Under the pieces are notes generated by a model. It made no database searches, was not told the DNA's origin, and saw only the letters and a list, made by a program, of their open reading frames with translations. Below, in pieces: positions 51,718-63,152 of a stretch of DNA of 64,000 nt. The DNA comes from Alnus glutinosa. Taxonomy: Eukaryota; Streptophyta; Magnoliopsida; Fagales; Betulaceae. Numbering within the stretch: position 1 is the stretch's first letter; each line of letters begins with the position of its first letter. The DNA lies in NCBI RefSeq assembly GCF_958979055.1, contig NC_084896.1, positions 26,088,001-26,152,000 on the forward strand. The letters are read 5' to 3'. The translations under genes and the position numbers were made by a program.

Positions 51718-54700
51718 ATGGGGTCCTACATGAACTTTAAGAACTTCAGTGATGCACCACCTGGGGATGGCGGCAGTAATAGGAAGCCACAGGGAAATTC
51801 GACGCTGGCTCGGCAGTCTTCTGTATACTCCTTGACCTTTGATGAGTTCCAGAACACCTTGGGTGGACTTGGAAAGGATTTTGGATCCATGAACATGGAT
51901 GAACTATTGAAAAATATATGGACTGCTGAGGAGATTCAAGCCCTGACATCTTCAGCTGGTGGGGGAGAAGGTAATGTTCCCGGTGGAAATTTGCAGAGGC
52001 AAGGATCTTTGACATTGCCACGGACACTTAGTCAGAAAACTGTTGATGAAGTTTGGAGAGACTTGTTCAAGGAAAGTCATGGTGGTGCTCAAGATGGGAC
52101 CGGGGCTAGGGGATCAAATGTGCAGCAGAGGCAACAAACTTTGGGAGAGATGACTTTGGAAGAGTTTTTGGTGAGAGCAGGAGTGGTGAGAGAAGATACT
52201 CAATTGGCTGGAAGGCCAAATAATACTGTATTCTATGGTGAACTATCACAACCAAATAATAACACCGGTTTAGCTTTTGGGTTTCAACAACCAGTTCAAA
52301 GTAATGGGGTCTTGGTTAATCGAATAATGGAGAACAATAATTCAGTTCCTACTCAGCCTTCTAGTTTAGCACCGAATGTAGGTGGAGTTAGATCTTCTCA
52401 GCAACAAATTCATCGGCAACAGCAACAGCTGCTCTTCCCCAAGCCTGCAAATGTGGCTTTTACCTGTCCCATGCATCTAGCAAACAATGCTCAGCTTGCT
52501 AGCCCGCAAAGGAGGGGTGTAATGGTTGGAGTTGCAGAGCCTTCTACGAATATCGCTTTGGTTCAGGGTGGTGGGTTACAGGGAGGAGGAATTGGCATGG
52601 TTGGTATTGGTCCTGGGAGTGTAACAAATGTGGCTGGATCTCCTGCAAGTCAGATATCATCTGATGTGATTGCAAGGAGTAATGTAGATACATCATCTTT
52701 GTCACCAGTTCCATATGTATTTAGCCGGGGAAGGAAGTGCGGTGGGGCTTTGGAGAAAGTAGTAGAGAGAAGGCAAAGGAGAATGATAAAGAATAGAGAG
52801 TCAGCGGCAAGATCACGTGCTCGTAAGCAGGTAATTAAGCATATTGTCTTTTCCGATATGTAGCAGTTAATACCGTCTCTAGTATGTTGCTTTGCTTCTG
52901 TTATCATGTTTTGGGTTTTTAGTTAGAGGTGTAACTCAATGTTTGTTAATGGTAATTTGTGCATTAACATCCGCATGGTAGATTCAACTTCGACCATTCA
53001 AGTGCATACTGTCATGATGTTTCCCTATATTCTCACAATTTTCCCCCTTTTGTGAAATAAAATTTGGATGAGCCTACTCACCAGCTTAAACTTCTAAGAC
53101 TAAAGGAAATCCTCTCAGCTGCTAGATTTGAGTTGGAATAACCAGAACCAGCACATACTTAAGGTTGTCCCCTCCTGACCTTCTTCAGGTTATTTCTTTG
53201 TATTTTTTTTTTTTGGTTTAAACCCCCTACTAGCATGTGGTCATTGCATACAGACATACAGATAGCATGTAAGTGCAGAGCTGCTGCAGTTTGCAACAAG
53301 ATGACTGATATGAAGTCAAGTTTATTTTAATTTATAATCTCTTATCTATGGTGGCTTCAATAATATAATTGATAATATATGCGGGTGTATTTAAGAACAG
53401 CAATGAAACTATAGTTTGTATCTACCTGTTTCTGTTTATGAAACACCTGGTGCTTAAATTGGTTCATTAGCAATTTATTTCCCTTAAGAAAGATTTGTAT
53501 ATGAACTGATGAAAATGAAATAGGAAAAAACAAAGTCATAGTGATTTCGAGCATTTGTTGAATGTAAGATGTTTTGCCGAATCAGGTCCCAGGAACAGCT
53601 TTTTAACTTACTGTAACTCTGCTTGTTTATTCTATTTCGATTTAGTTTATTAGAGGAATAATTGATAATTAATGTTGGTTTTCTCTTTTGGGTTTCTGGC
53701 AGGCCTATACCTTGGAACTGGAAGCAGAAGTTGCAAAACTTAAAGAAATGAACCAAGAATTACAGAGAAAACAGGTATGGTTTTAATTAAAGTCAAAATC
53801 TGTGTCATTTATTTGGTAATTTTGGTGGTGAAGAGTCTCTTTAACCTTTTTTTGGTTGCTGCAGGAAGAAGTTATGGAAATGGAGAAAAACCAGGTGGAT
53901 GAAAAAATTTTGTGTTGTTGTTTTTTTTTTGTTTTTTTGTTTTTTTTTTTATAAGAAAAAAAAATTAAAAAATATCATTATTTTACTTATCAAAAAAAAA
54001 AAATCATTATTTTAGAAAAAGCAAAAATAATCCATTCCCTTTAAAGTTTCATTGGACAAATCATCCTATTTCATTTATGATATATTTTAAAAGATGGGCA
54101 GGCTACATTAAAAGGATATTTCTTAGATTTGACTATCTTCTTCTTCAGCCTGCATCTGTGGGAACTTAAAGGTTAAGAAATTTTAGTTTTTGTCATTGTA
54201 GACTGAAAATAGCTCGTTAAAGAGTTGATATACTGAAAAAAAGAAGGAAACTTGGTAGATTAACTTTTTTGACAATGCAGAAGGCTTATCAAAAAAATAA
54301 TTCTTAGTTTGCTTCTTTTTTGGCTCTAGTTTTTCCTGACAGTTAGCTTGTTCCTTGGTGGCAATGTAAGTACTTCACTTCTAAAAGGTTTGCTACTTAT
54401 TACTTGATAGGGACCACCACATCCGCCACCTTTATGCATGAAATATCTACACCGACTTTATCAAAAGCAATTAGGGAAATACTCAATTAAAAATGAGTCT
54501 TGTAAATGAAACAAGATCATTTCTTGATTAACTAAACAAGTGAAGCAATATTTCATTTTGTTCCTTTAACAGACTCTTGTTGAAATTCACCCCCACAAAA
54601 AAAAGGGTTCTCATTGTGAATTATGAACAAGCACTGAACACTTATTAGTTAATTTGGAGGCTGAACAACTCTTATCTGTTTGTTTTGGCAGATTTTAGAG

Positions 54701-54766
54701 AAAATGCATCGGCAATGGGGAAGTAAAAGACAATGCTTGAGAAGGACGCTGACAGGCCCTTGGTAG
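51718..54766 (+). CDS. ABF3: ABF/AREB bZIP transcription factor, 4 exons, 429 aa
   Basis: This nuclear group-A bZIP factor binds ABRE (ACGTGG/T) and drives ABA responses to drought, salt and cold after SnRK2 phosphorylation. Exons: 51718-52830, 53703-53774, 53865-53894, 54692-54766, summing to 1290 bases, all phase 0. The start MGSYMNFKNF is the family start; an in-frame ATG at 51652 is in the leader. Conserved regions: C1 with RQSS (32-35) and SLTFDEFQ; C2 with RQGS (94-97); C3 with RTLS (102-105) and VDEVW; RQQT (138-141) with MTLEEFLVRAG. The basic region N-x7-R is N359-R367 and zipper leucines include 377, 384 and 391. C4 ends LRRTLTGPW with RTLT (423-426). A Q-rich stretch lies mid-protein. 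The ABF3 symbol rests on the neighbours; ABF2 or ABF4 is possible on sequence alone. Confidence 0.93.
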
Positions 54767-55020
54767 AGAGGATTAATCTGACTGTGGATATAATTAGTAG
54801 TGCTTGAGGACACAGATGTAGGTGATGGTGTGGTATAAGGTTGGAATGTGCATCCATGATCTGATTCTGGTCTTATTCTACAAAGAGCAGGTAGCTGTAT
54901 GTATAGGAGCAGATAGTGTTTGAGTTGTAAATTATACACTAAGATTAGTTTTATCCTGTCAAGGATCAAAACTTTTGTGTTTGTGTAATTGTGTGGTATC
55001 TATTTGCTACTCTTTTTTTT

Positions 55021-55051
<31 letters not shown>

Positions 55052-55765
55052 GTGGGGTGGACCTCCATTACTCTCACTTTCTCTGTTTGCAACTCATGGG
55101 GCACTTAAAAGATTCTTAAGCAGGCCTCATGCTTCAGTTTGAGATATATTTTATAAGTGGATTTGTACTGTAAACAAGGAAAAAAAGAAACTAAAAGATA
55201 TCTCATCTCCTATAGATTTTTCAACCGATTAAATTTAATTTTTAATTTTTTCATGAAAAAGAGAGAAATTAAATCTAGGCCTTTGAAAAATCTGCACTTA
55301 AGCCAAATCCTTAATCAGAATTCATGTTTGTGTTTAGTTTAAGTTATCAGAGTTGTATGCTCATCATATGGTAATTTATTCAATTTTTCAGTTCGCTCGG
55401 ATCCTACTTGTTTGAGTAGCTCGAATAGGTAGAGTCTAAGCTCTCCGGACACCTACTCGAATAGGTGGAGCATAATGTCAATATTCGCATGTATTTTAAA
55501 AAATTTAAATAATGTGGTATTATTATGTAAATTGATGCACAAACTTTAAATTCCAACCATGAAATAAATATTATCCATTTCAAATATTATAAATGCCGAC
55601 CATGGGCAGATCGTTGACCTTGTCCAGCAGGGAGGATCCTTCGGGTGTAAGCAATTTTCCTTTAATTATTTTCATATACTCCCCTCCCAGAGTTTATATG
55701 CAATTCTGGCGCTAAATTATCAAGAAATTAATATAAAAAAAGAATAAAGTACAATGTATCAAGAA
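54767..55765. other. ABF 3' UTR and spacer, with T/G homopolymers
   Basis: 54767-55010 is likely 3' UTR. A T run passes directly into a run of 22 G at 55031-55052. The rest is unremarkable AT-rich sequence with no gene. Confidence 0.5.
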
Positions 55766-55838
55766 TCCATTGTAGTCTAGTTGGTTAGGATACTCGGCTC
55801 TCACCCGAGAGACCCGGGTTCAAGTCCCGGCAACGGAA
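55766..55838 (+). tRNA. trnE-CUC: tRNA-Glu (CTC anticodon)
   Basis: This is a 73-base cloverleaf. The D-arm contains AGTCTAGTTGGTTAGGA. The anticodon stem CTCGG/CCGAG (55793-55797, 55805-55809) closes the loop CTCTCAC with anticodon CTC at 55800-55802. The T-arm has GGGTTCAAGTCCC. The acceptor is TCCATTG/CAACGGA. A Pol III stop (TTTTT) follows at 55842 and a CAA motif lies just upstream, as in active plant tRNA genes. There is no intron. The acceptor pair 4-69 is A-C instead of the usual G-C, so activity may be reduced. Confidence 0.92.
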
Positions 55839-55839
55839 T

Positions 55840-57294
55840 CTGTTTTTACAACCATTTTCCGTTATCTAAGTGGTGTTTGGTAGACCAGAAAAGTTTCAAA
55901 ACGACAAAATACTTTTCTTTTATTTTTCCCCCACTTTGCCTTGGGACAAAAGCAACCTTGGGTGGAACAATAATGGTGCTGCAAGGAGAGGCTTTTTGAC
56001 AAGCCCCACAGCCAGTAAGGGAGGCCTTATTGCATGAAATTGGCATCGCATCATCTAAATCCTTGACGTCTTCAATTACATATTAGAAACTTCATTTTGG
56101 CCTACACGACACTCAGCTGCCGACATTTCTTTTGTTTGATTTTTGCTGTCTGTCATCCAGATAAGAGAAATGTTACACAATTTCACACTTAAGCATTTTT
56201 AAGTGGACACTCACTTGATTCTGGAATAAAATTTAACAAAAGAAAAATTTCACAAAACCTTACGAATTTTCACTCTATTTGAATTAATACCCAAAGTTTA
56301 AAAACTTTCAATTTAAACCATTAAACTTGTAATTTTTTTGTAATGTCTCCCATCCGTTAGAGTACTAGTAGCAGTTACCCTATATTGGTTCCCTTCCCTA
56401 TATTTTGAAAAAATTTCATGAAAAATATCAAAAAACCTCCCACACCAGATGCCTTATATTCAGATGAGGGGGTTGAAAATGAATAGTAATTCCCTATGTA
56501 TGCATGTTTACTATTCATTCCCTATGTATTATTTTAATATAAAAGAAGTATAATTAATTAATATAGGGAAGAGAAAAAAAGTAGGAAAGAGAAAAAAAAT
56601 AAAAAAATAAGAATAAAAAAATAATATTTAATTAATATAGAGAAAAATAAAAAAATTTATTGTGAGGTATTTTTTTATAGGAAAAATAGTTGAGAATCTG
56701 CTGTTAGTGCTATTAGGATTTAACTTTTAAGTTAAACAACAAAATAAAGAAATTAAAGCAAAAAGGTCTGACGGTGACTCTGCCGTGCAAAAAAATTAGA
56801 AGTTGAATAATTTAAATTGAGAATTTTTAAATATTTTTTATAAAATTTCTCTTAATTTTTATTGTAACTTTAAGAGTGTACAATATGACGCGTGGCATGA
56901 ATTGAAGTGGGTGGGCCCACCACAGACGTGTTCATATTGTTTTTGTTTTTCTTCTTCTTCTTCTCCTCCTATCTGGAACTTGGAAGTGCCGTTTCGTACA
57001 CGTGTTCATACTGGATTGCACTAGCCGACAAAGACTTATTACTCCCCAGTCGTCCCTCCAATGGGCCATATCCATATGGATTGCAGAGTCTTTTACGGAA
57101 CTGACTTCCACGTTCGTTTTAAAGAGCATCGTTCGGCTCTTTTGTGGGTGTGGAGGACAGATCCTGCAATCTTTGCCGGACGTATTCAAAGCTCATAAAA
57201 TGGATTCGAGTGTATTAAAGTCCTGCCTGCTTTTTGTACTCTCAAATTTTTCCCCGCCGTCTTTGCGCGTGGATGTCACAGCATTCCCAACAGG

Positions 57295-57327
<33 letters not shown>

Positions 57328-57458
57328 AAAAATAAAATTACTTTTACTTCCGTATCTATATACATTTTATAAAAAAATAATAGAAAAATATCAATTACAC
57401 ACTTGTTACACACCCATTACTCACATGGGGTGGGTCCACCGTTATTGGTATTTTTCTA
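55840..57458. other. Intergenic with decayed MITEs
   Basis: No gene is seen. 56230-56800 looks like one large decayed inverted-repeat element, with gaatttt/aaaattt and ttagag/ctctta words near both ends, similar to 10082-10552. 56880-57290 is GC-richer and open in several frames, but matches nothing I know. A T run lies at 57295-57320. Confidence 0.45.
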
Positions 57459-57645
57459 GAGAAATGATCCCTACATTCATTTCTCACAACAGCTCCACAG
57501 GCCACAACAAGCTGACGTGACTGGTAATATTTTATAATTTTTTTACAAAAAGAAAAGAAAAGAAAATAAAAAATAATAAAATATTACCAGCCACGTCAGC
57601 TTGTTGTGGGGCTGTTGTGAGAAATGAGTGTAGGGATCATTTCTC
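57459..57645. mobile_element. MITE with arms of about 75 bp, almost a perfect hairpin
   Basis: The left arm, GAGAAATGATCCCTACATTC (57459 on), and the right arm, ending GGATCATTTCTC at 57645, are inverted repeats for about 75 bases with very few mismatches. They surround an AT-rich loop. The terminus resembles the MITEs at 19285 and 20025 (GARAAATGAT). No perfect target duplication was found. Confidence 0.75.
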
Positions 57646-57649
57646 ATTC

Positions 57650-58770
57650 CATAATAGTTCATTTATTTTCTTTATATCATTTATTGTACCTACCCTCACA
57701 TTTTTCACAAAATTTCAACACAATCCCCGAGAAAAGACAAAAAGATGAGAGATGAGAGAGGAAGGAAAAACATTTTGTATTAAAATAATATATAGGGAAG
57801 CTCTTTTAGTTTTTTACACATTGGGTAGAACTGTTAAGATAAATGCTCTAAGTTTGTTAAGCTGAACCATTTAAATTTTAGTATTTTGCGAGATCGGGTT
57901 ATTTTTATTTTATTAGTTTTTGATTTTCTGGGATTCTAAAATTATTTTGCCGCGACAAATAAATAACTCAAACCGCTATTTAAAAACAAATTTTTACTTT
58001 TATTTCAAAATACTTTTTTAAACCAAAAATAAAAAATGATACAACAAAGAAAAATACAAAATCCAAAAACAATACAGACAGATAAAAACTATTCTTAACA
58101 ACAATACAAGCAGGTCTTTTTCACCGCTCCTAAGGGAATCCAAGAGATGGCAAGTGAGAAAGCTACCAGCAACGTTAGTTGTAGGCATTCAACAATTTAT
58201 TGGTTCTAGTCCAGCTGCAGACTGAGGTGGTGAGGCCAAAAAAATTCTGCACATGCTATGAAGGTTATCCCTTCAAGAACTGAAGGAATATCAACACGAA
58301 GCCGAATAGGTAGAGGAGTTGAGTATCGGCCGCTTGAGACCAAAAATGGCGTCGGCACGGGCAACCCACACGTGCCACAGAGGAGGGAAGTGCGAGGGTT
58401 GCAGAGGGGATTTTGGTTTTCGGGAGAGAACACAAAGATTTCCAACAAGGCTTATTAACATTAATTGACTCCTTTGCATATCAAGGCTTTGATGTCAACA
58501 CATTCTTTTTGACATTGAACGAACAATCTGAGTTCGCGGACGAATTTTGCAACATATGCAGATGTGTGACTATATAAATTGTGGTTTACAATCAAGACAT
58601 TTGAGTAAATCATCAGTGGCATGAATTGCTTAGGGACTCGCAGGCAAGCAATGGTGATTCGTGACCAAGCCTTCTGGTAAAGGATAAAGCAATAGGGCCA
58701 TCAGCCAAGCACATGGCCCAGCACAGCTGTAAAAATTATCTTCAATCCACAAGGAAAGGACTTGGATCTT
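57650..58770. other. Intergenic and DJ1C 3' flank
   Basis: No supported gene. 58200-58450 is open on both strands but gives no recognisable protein. 58450-58770 is probably the 3' UTR of the DJ-1 gene. Confidence 0.45.
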
Positions 58771-61121
58771 CTAACTCCTGGGATACTCAAAAACAAGGCC
58801 TTCTGCAACACTTCTTGCTCTTCCATGACCAAAAAGCTTGCCCACAATAGCCAACGCAAAATCTGTTACAGTGGCAAGTCCCCTGCTTGTAATTAGTTTA
58901 CCATCAATAACTACTTTGGCACCATTCGTTGCTTCCTTGGCAAGCTTGTTTATGACAGACGGATGAGCGGTGGCTCTCTTATCCTGTGTTTCGCAGACGA
59001 ATGACAAAGCTTTAATATATGAAAGTTACAAGCAGGATGATATCAACTGGTTTTTAACTACCTTCAGTAAACCCTGTCTATGCAAGACTGCCGGTGAAGA
59101 GCATACTGCTCCATAGATTCTTCCACCTGAATCTTGTTCTTTGAGCAGCTTCTTGAGAATCTTAGATTTGTGTAGCCGCTCATCCCCGGCAATTCCTCCC
59201 TGAAATTTGCAATGCAAAACTCTTATAAGGATGAAGCGTGGAAATTTGGAAAAGGAAAAATAATATTTAACAGTATATAATGCAGAAAGAGTAACTTCTG
59301 AAAGGGAAAAAAATGCTTTTGGGCCACGCAAAGATATATTTGTTTGACCAAGACACCAAGACCAATATCAATGCTAAAGTGGGAACTCGAGATCTTTTAG
59401 AAAATCCCTGCATCCTAATAACACTATAACAAAAGGTGCAAGAATGCTACTTGTATTATCCAAAAGAGAAGTTGGTTTATCTCACTGGAAGAATGATTAG
59501 ATCATATATTGACTCAGCAGCATCACCAATTAACGTATCAGCTACAATTTTTGTGCCTTGAGATGCCAAAATCTGCACAGATTTTTCAACTGAAGCAACC
59601 ACAACATCCACTTTCGCTCGCCGAAGAATATCTGCAATAGTTACTACTTCAATCAATTCCGAGCCGTTTGCAACTGGAATGAGGACCTGTATAACCAACG
59701 AATGATGAGAAACTGTCTTCAGATTTAAACCCTGCATGCGCGAGCTCGCGCACACACTATGAAAGAAGGCCACAACCACAGACGTTGGATTACCAAGGAT
59801 ATAGAGAAGTGCTTTTAGTACATGTTGAGTATAGACAAGACTTGTCTGTGAAGATAAGCCATGCGAAATTTAAAGCTGGAAGAGAAAGCAAGAGAACAAA
59901 GAATGCGATAAAACAATAAGACATGACAATCAGTCTCAACCTTAAATGCCTGCCTGCCTGGTTCAGCGGCCTGATAAATGAAGAAAGCAGTTCCTATATC
60001 CTATTCAAGTTTCTAAAGAAAAACTATAGTACAATGATGGATAATTCTTCGTTGAAAATTTTCCTACTTAACTGCAGATTTATAGCTAACAATTCTATAA
60101 AGGAGGCACTAGTGCTGGTAATAGTTGAGAGGTCAGACTACTAAGAACCTATCAACCACAATTATCAAATGACATTGCTCACCCATAAAAGGCTTTCTAA
60201 TTATTTCTAGCAATAATTTATGCCAAGAAATGATCTTTTGGAGGTAAAAAATGCCAAGGAGATGATAAAGAAGAACAAAAGGCTGAAATTTTTAATTATC
60301 TTCTCTTGCTCATTTGTAAAAAAAGCATGCAAAATGTTTATCAGAAAACAGAAAGAACGTAACCTTCATATAATCTCTTGGGATCAATGTGATAGTAGGA
60401 AATGGAACAGGGGTGCCAAATAAAGAGTAGTCATCAACCAAGTCCGTATGCACAAGACTTATCCGATTAAGTGGTAAGACAAGCAACTTACACGAGGGGT
60501 GTGGTCAACAGACCATTCAACTTTGTTGAACTCTTCCTTTCTAGGGTTATCATCAGCAGCAGACATCAACTAATACAAAAGAACCAAAGAGCGTTAGCTC
60601 AAGCTAAATAGGCAAAGAACATATGACAAAAGAAGGAAAAAATAATACTAATAAAATGTAAGGGGAACTATGATGCGAGTGGAAAGATAAATTCATTATT
60701 AAACCACAGAAAAAAAAAAATTACATATTTTTTCAGGATGCCAGATGCACAGGGACAAAGCACATTAACCACTTTGCTTTCTATTCATCTTTTGTACACT
60801 TAACGTTAAGTCATTCATACATAATACCAATTTCAGAAATATATATTGTATTGAACATCTCCCTCTCCTTACTATCAATGGTAATAAGCCCATCCACCTC
60901 CTAGGTGTTTATGTTAAGAGGTTTTTGAGATTGTTTGATTTCTGCAGAATATCACCCTTCCCTTACTACTGTTAGTAAGGGGTAACTAAAGTACCATTTG
61001 CCCTCCCCTTTCTCATTCTGCTTTCTTTACTGTATGTTTTCCATTTTCTTCGTTCTTTTATCACACTACAGACAATCTTAGCATCAGAGTCAATCTTGTA
61101 GAATTCTTCTATGCTGCATTT

Positions 61122-61152
<31 letters not shown>

Positions 61153-63152
61153 GGTGGGGGTTGGGTGGTGGTTGGGTGGTGGTTTGTTAGTAACTATGCA
61201 GCTGATCCATACTGGAGAATCTACAAAATTTGAAAAACATGAGCATTTTGAACCTCAGTTAGGGAACAAGGGGCACAAGTAATTAGCTATTGGTATACAA
61301 TTTTAAATATATAATTAGATCAGACGAGATCTGGGAAGGTTGAATAATGTATTGAAATCCTACTAAAACGTCCCATAAACTATTCTCTCTACTTTCCATT
61401 TTCCATTTTCCATTTTTATGAGTCAACCTTGTTATTTAACCTCAAAGCTTCCATAGATTATGTCAGAGAGAAACAATTCACCAACAGCCATGAAGATCCA
61501 CATGCTTTATTTGCATACCATAAAAGTAGAAAAGGCTCCAACTGATATCCTGGAAGTCTTTGCTTCCACAACAAATGTGAAAATAACTATCAAAGAATAA
61601 AGTCCATGCTGCAAACCATATTAACCCAACTAGAGTAGTTGGCCTTACCAATAATTGTCCAACCTCGTTGGCAACTGACTCTCCGAACAGCTGCTCTACC
61701 AAGGAAAGAGCAAACTCAAAAGTGGTTCCGGGACCACGGCTTGTTGTAAGCTCTCCAGAAACTTGAATAGTTGACTTAACAGCCCAGAAGTTTGAAAGCT
61801 TGTCCATGAATGCAGGGTGACAAGTTGTCTTCCATGAAAAACTACGACACAATTAGCCGACAAAATATATTGATATGCATAGATTCATTAAATTTTAATC
61901 AAAATCAAACCAAGTAAGCCACCTGCTTTCTTCTCAGGAGACCCCAAGGCAGAAGCGTGACTGCTGGAGCAGCACAAATAGCCCCATATAGCCTCTTTTC
62001 CTCGGCCTGTTTTTTCATTATTTTCTTCAGAACTTCACAGTCTCTTAAACGCACGGAGCCAGGCATTCCTCCCTAACAACAATGCAGATTACATTAACCA
62101 CCAAATAAACTAATTGTCAAACCTAAACCAATTTGCACGACTTATTAGTCTACAACCGAATTCCAATGTAAATTGATTAATCGGTCAGTAAGCACCCAAA
62201 TAAGAGTGTATGCAAGTGCAACTATGTCATTATGACGCCAAAACCCCAGCTAAATCTCACACCATTTTTTTTATTTTTCCTTTCATTTTGAGCATTTTAT
62301 TTCAACAATTTCCTAGTCTGTTACACTATTTACTTTTACACAGTGCCCCTATTACCAACTACCTAATCTTTGTCAATTGTCATAGCAATACTACTTTTGG
62401 CTTCTAACTATAATAACAGAATCTGTAATTTTAAGGTTATGCATGAATGTAAACAAACAATATTATGTGGTTCAGAAAGCTAACCGGCAACGCCACGAGA
62501 TCGAAAACTTGATCTGAACAGGTCGAGATGGAGGTGTCAGCAACCAGTTTGGTGCCACTAGAAGCTTCAACCTCAAGCTGCGGCTCCACCGAGGCCACGG
62601 TCACGTCCGCACCAGCTCGGCGCAGAACATCAATTATAATAACAGCTTCCATTTCCTCCGTACCAAATCCAATGGGAACCAACACCTGCCCGCACAAAAA
62701 AACCACACAAATAACAAATATTTAGTCTTTCTAAAACAGGAAAGCTTCTCACAAAAACACAATTATAAAGTAATAAACCCATGTAATGTAACAAATTTGA
62801 AAAACTGTCAATTTCTTTTATCAAAATTCTCAGCAACCGAAATGGATAAACAAGTGGGCTCTGGGTTTTCTTGAACTTTTTAACGAAATGGAGAAATGGG
62901 TGTTGTAGAAAAGACCTTCTTGGGAGGGACAGAGGCGGTTGTGTTAGTAGTAGTAGCAGTAGTTGTTGTTGTTGAAGAGAGGGTTTTAGTGGGTTTTGAA
63001 GCGCGTTTCGGAGTGGTGGTTCGTTGCTGTTGAGAGGGCATGGATGCGAAGGATAAGGAAGAAACAGCAGTTGCAGAGGCAGCCATTGGAGAGCGCTTAC
63101 GAGAAGAGGAGTTGAGAGGAGTTGGCGAGAGCATAGACGAGAGAGACTCCAT
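58771..63152 (-). CDS. DJ1C: Plastid-type double-domain DJ-1/PfpI protein, 8 exons, 465 aa
   Basis: This member of the DJ-1/ThiJ/PfpI superfamily has two tandem domains. Arabidopsis DJ1C is plastid-located and needed for chloroplast development. Exons on the minus strand: 62916-63152, 62485-62685, 61923-62072, 61649-61828, 60492-60569, 59486-59686, 59062-59199, 58771-58983. They total 1398 bases and every junction is phase 0. Exon 1 is a Ser/Thr-rich transit peptide (residues 1-79) with a threonine repeat. Domain 1 spans about 80-256: E92, C179 in the YGAICAAPA nucleophile elbow, and H200. A linker (exon 5) follows. Domain 2 spans about 283-462: E295, C382 in YGAVCSSPA, and H402. Wording ([44 protein letters not shown]) matches DJ1C better than DJ1A/B. 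Confidence 0.93.
61119..61170. repeat. T-run/G-run in DJ1C intron 4
   Basis: About 13 T are followed by about 23 G and then a GGGT-rich tail (tgggggttgggtggtggttgg) on the plus strand. On the sense strand of the gene it is a C run. It could form a G-quadruplex on the plus strand. Confidence 0.75.

Noticed and set aside
57002-57322. Plus-strand frame of 106 codons
   Set aside because: It ends in a poly-Phe run from a T tract, overlaps an equally open minus frame and matches no family.
58206-58458. Frames open on both strands before DJ1C's 3' end
   Set aside because: No recognisable protein and no splice context. Probably chance in a GC-richer patch.
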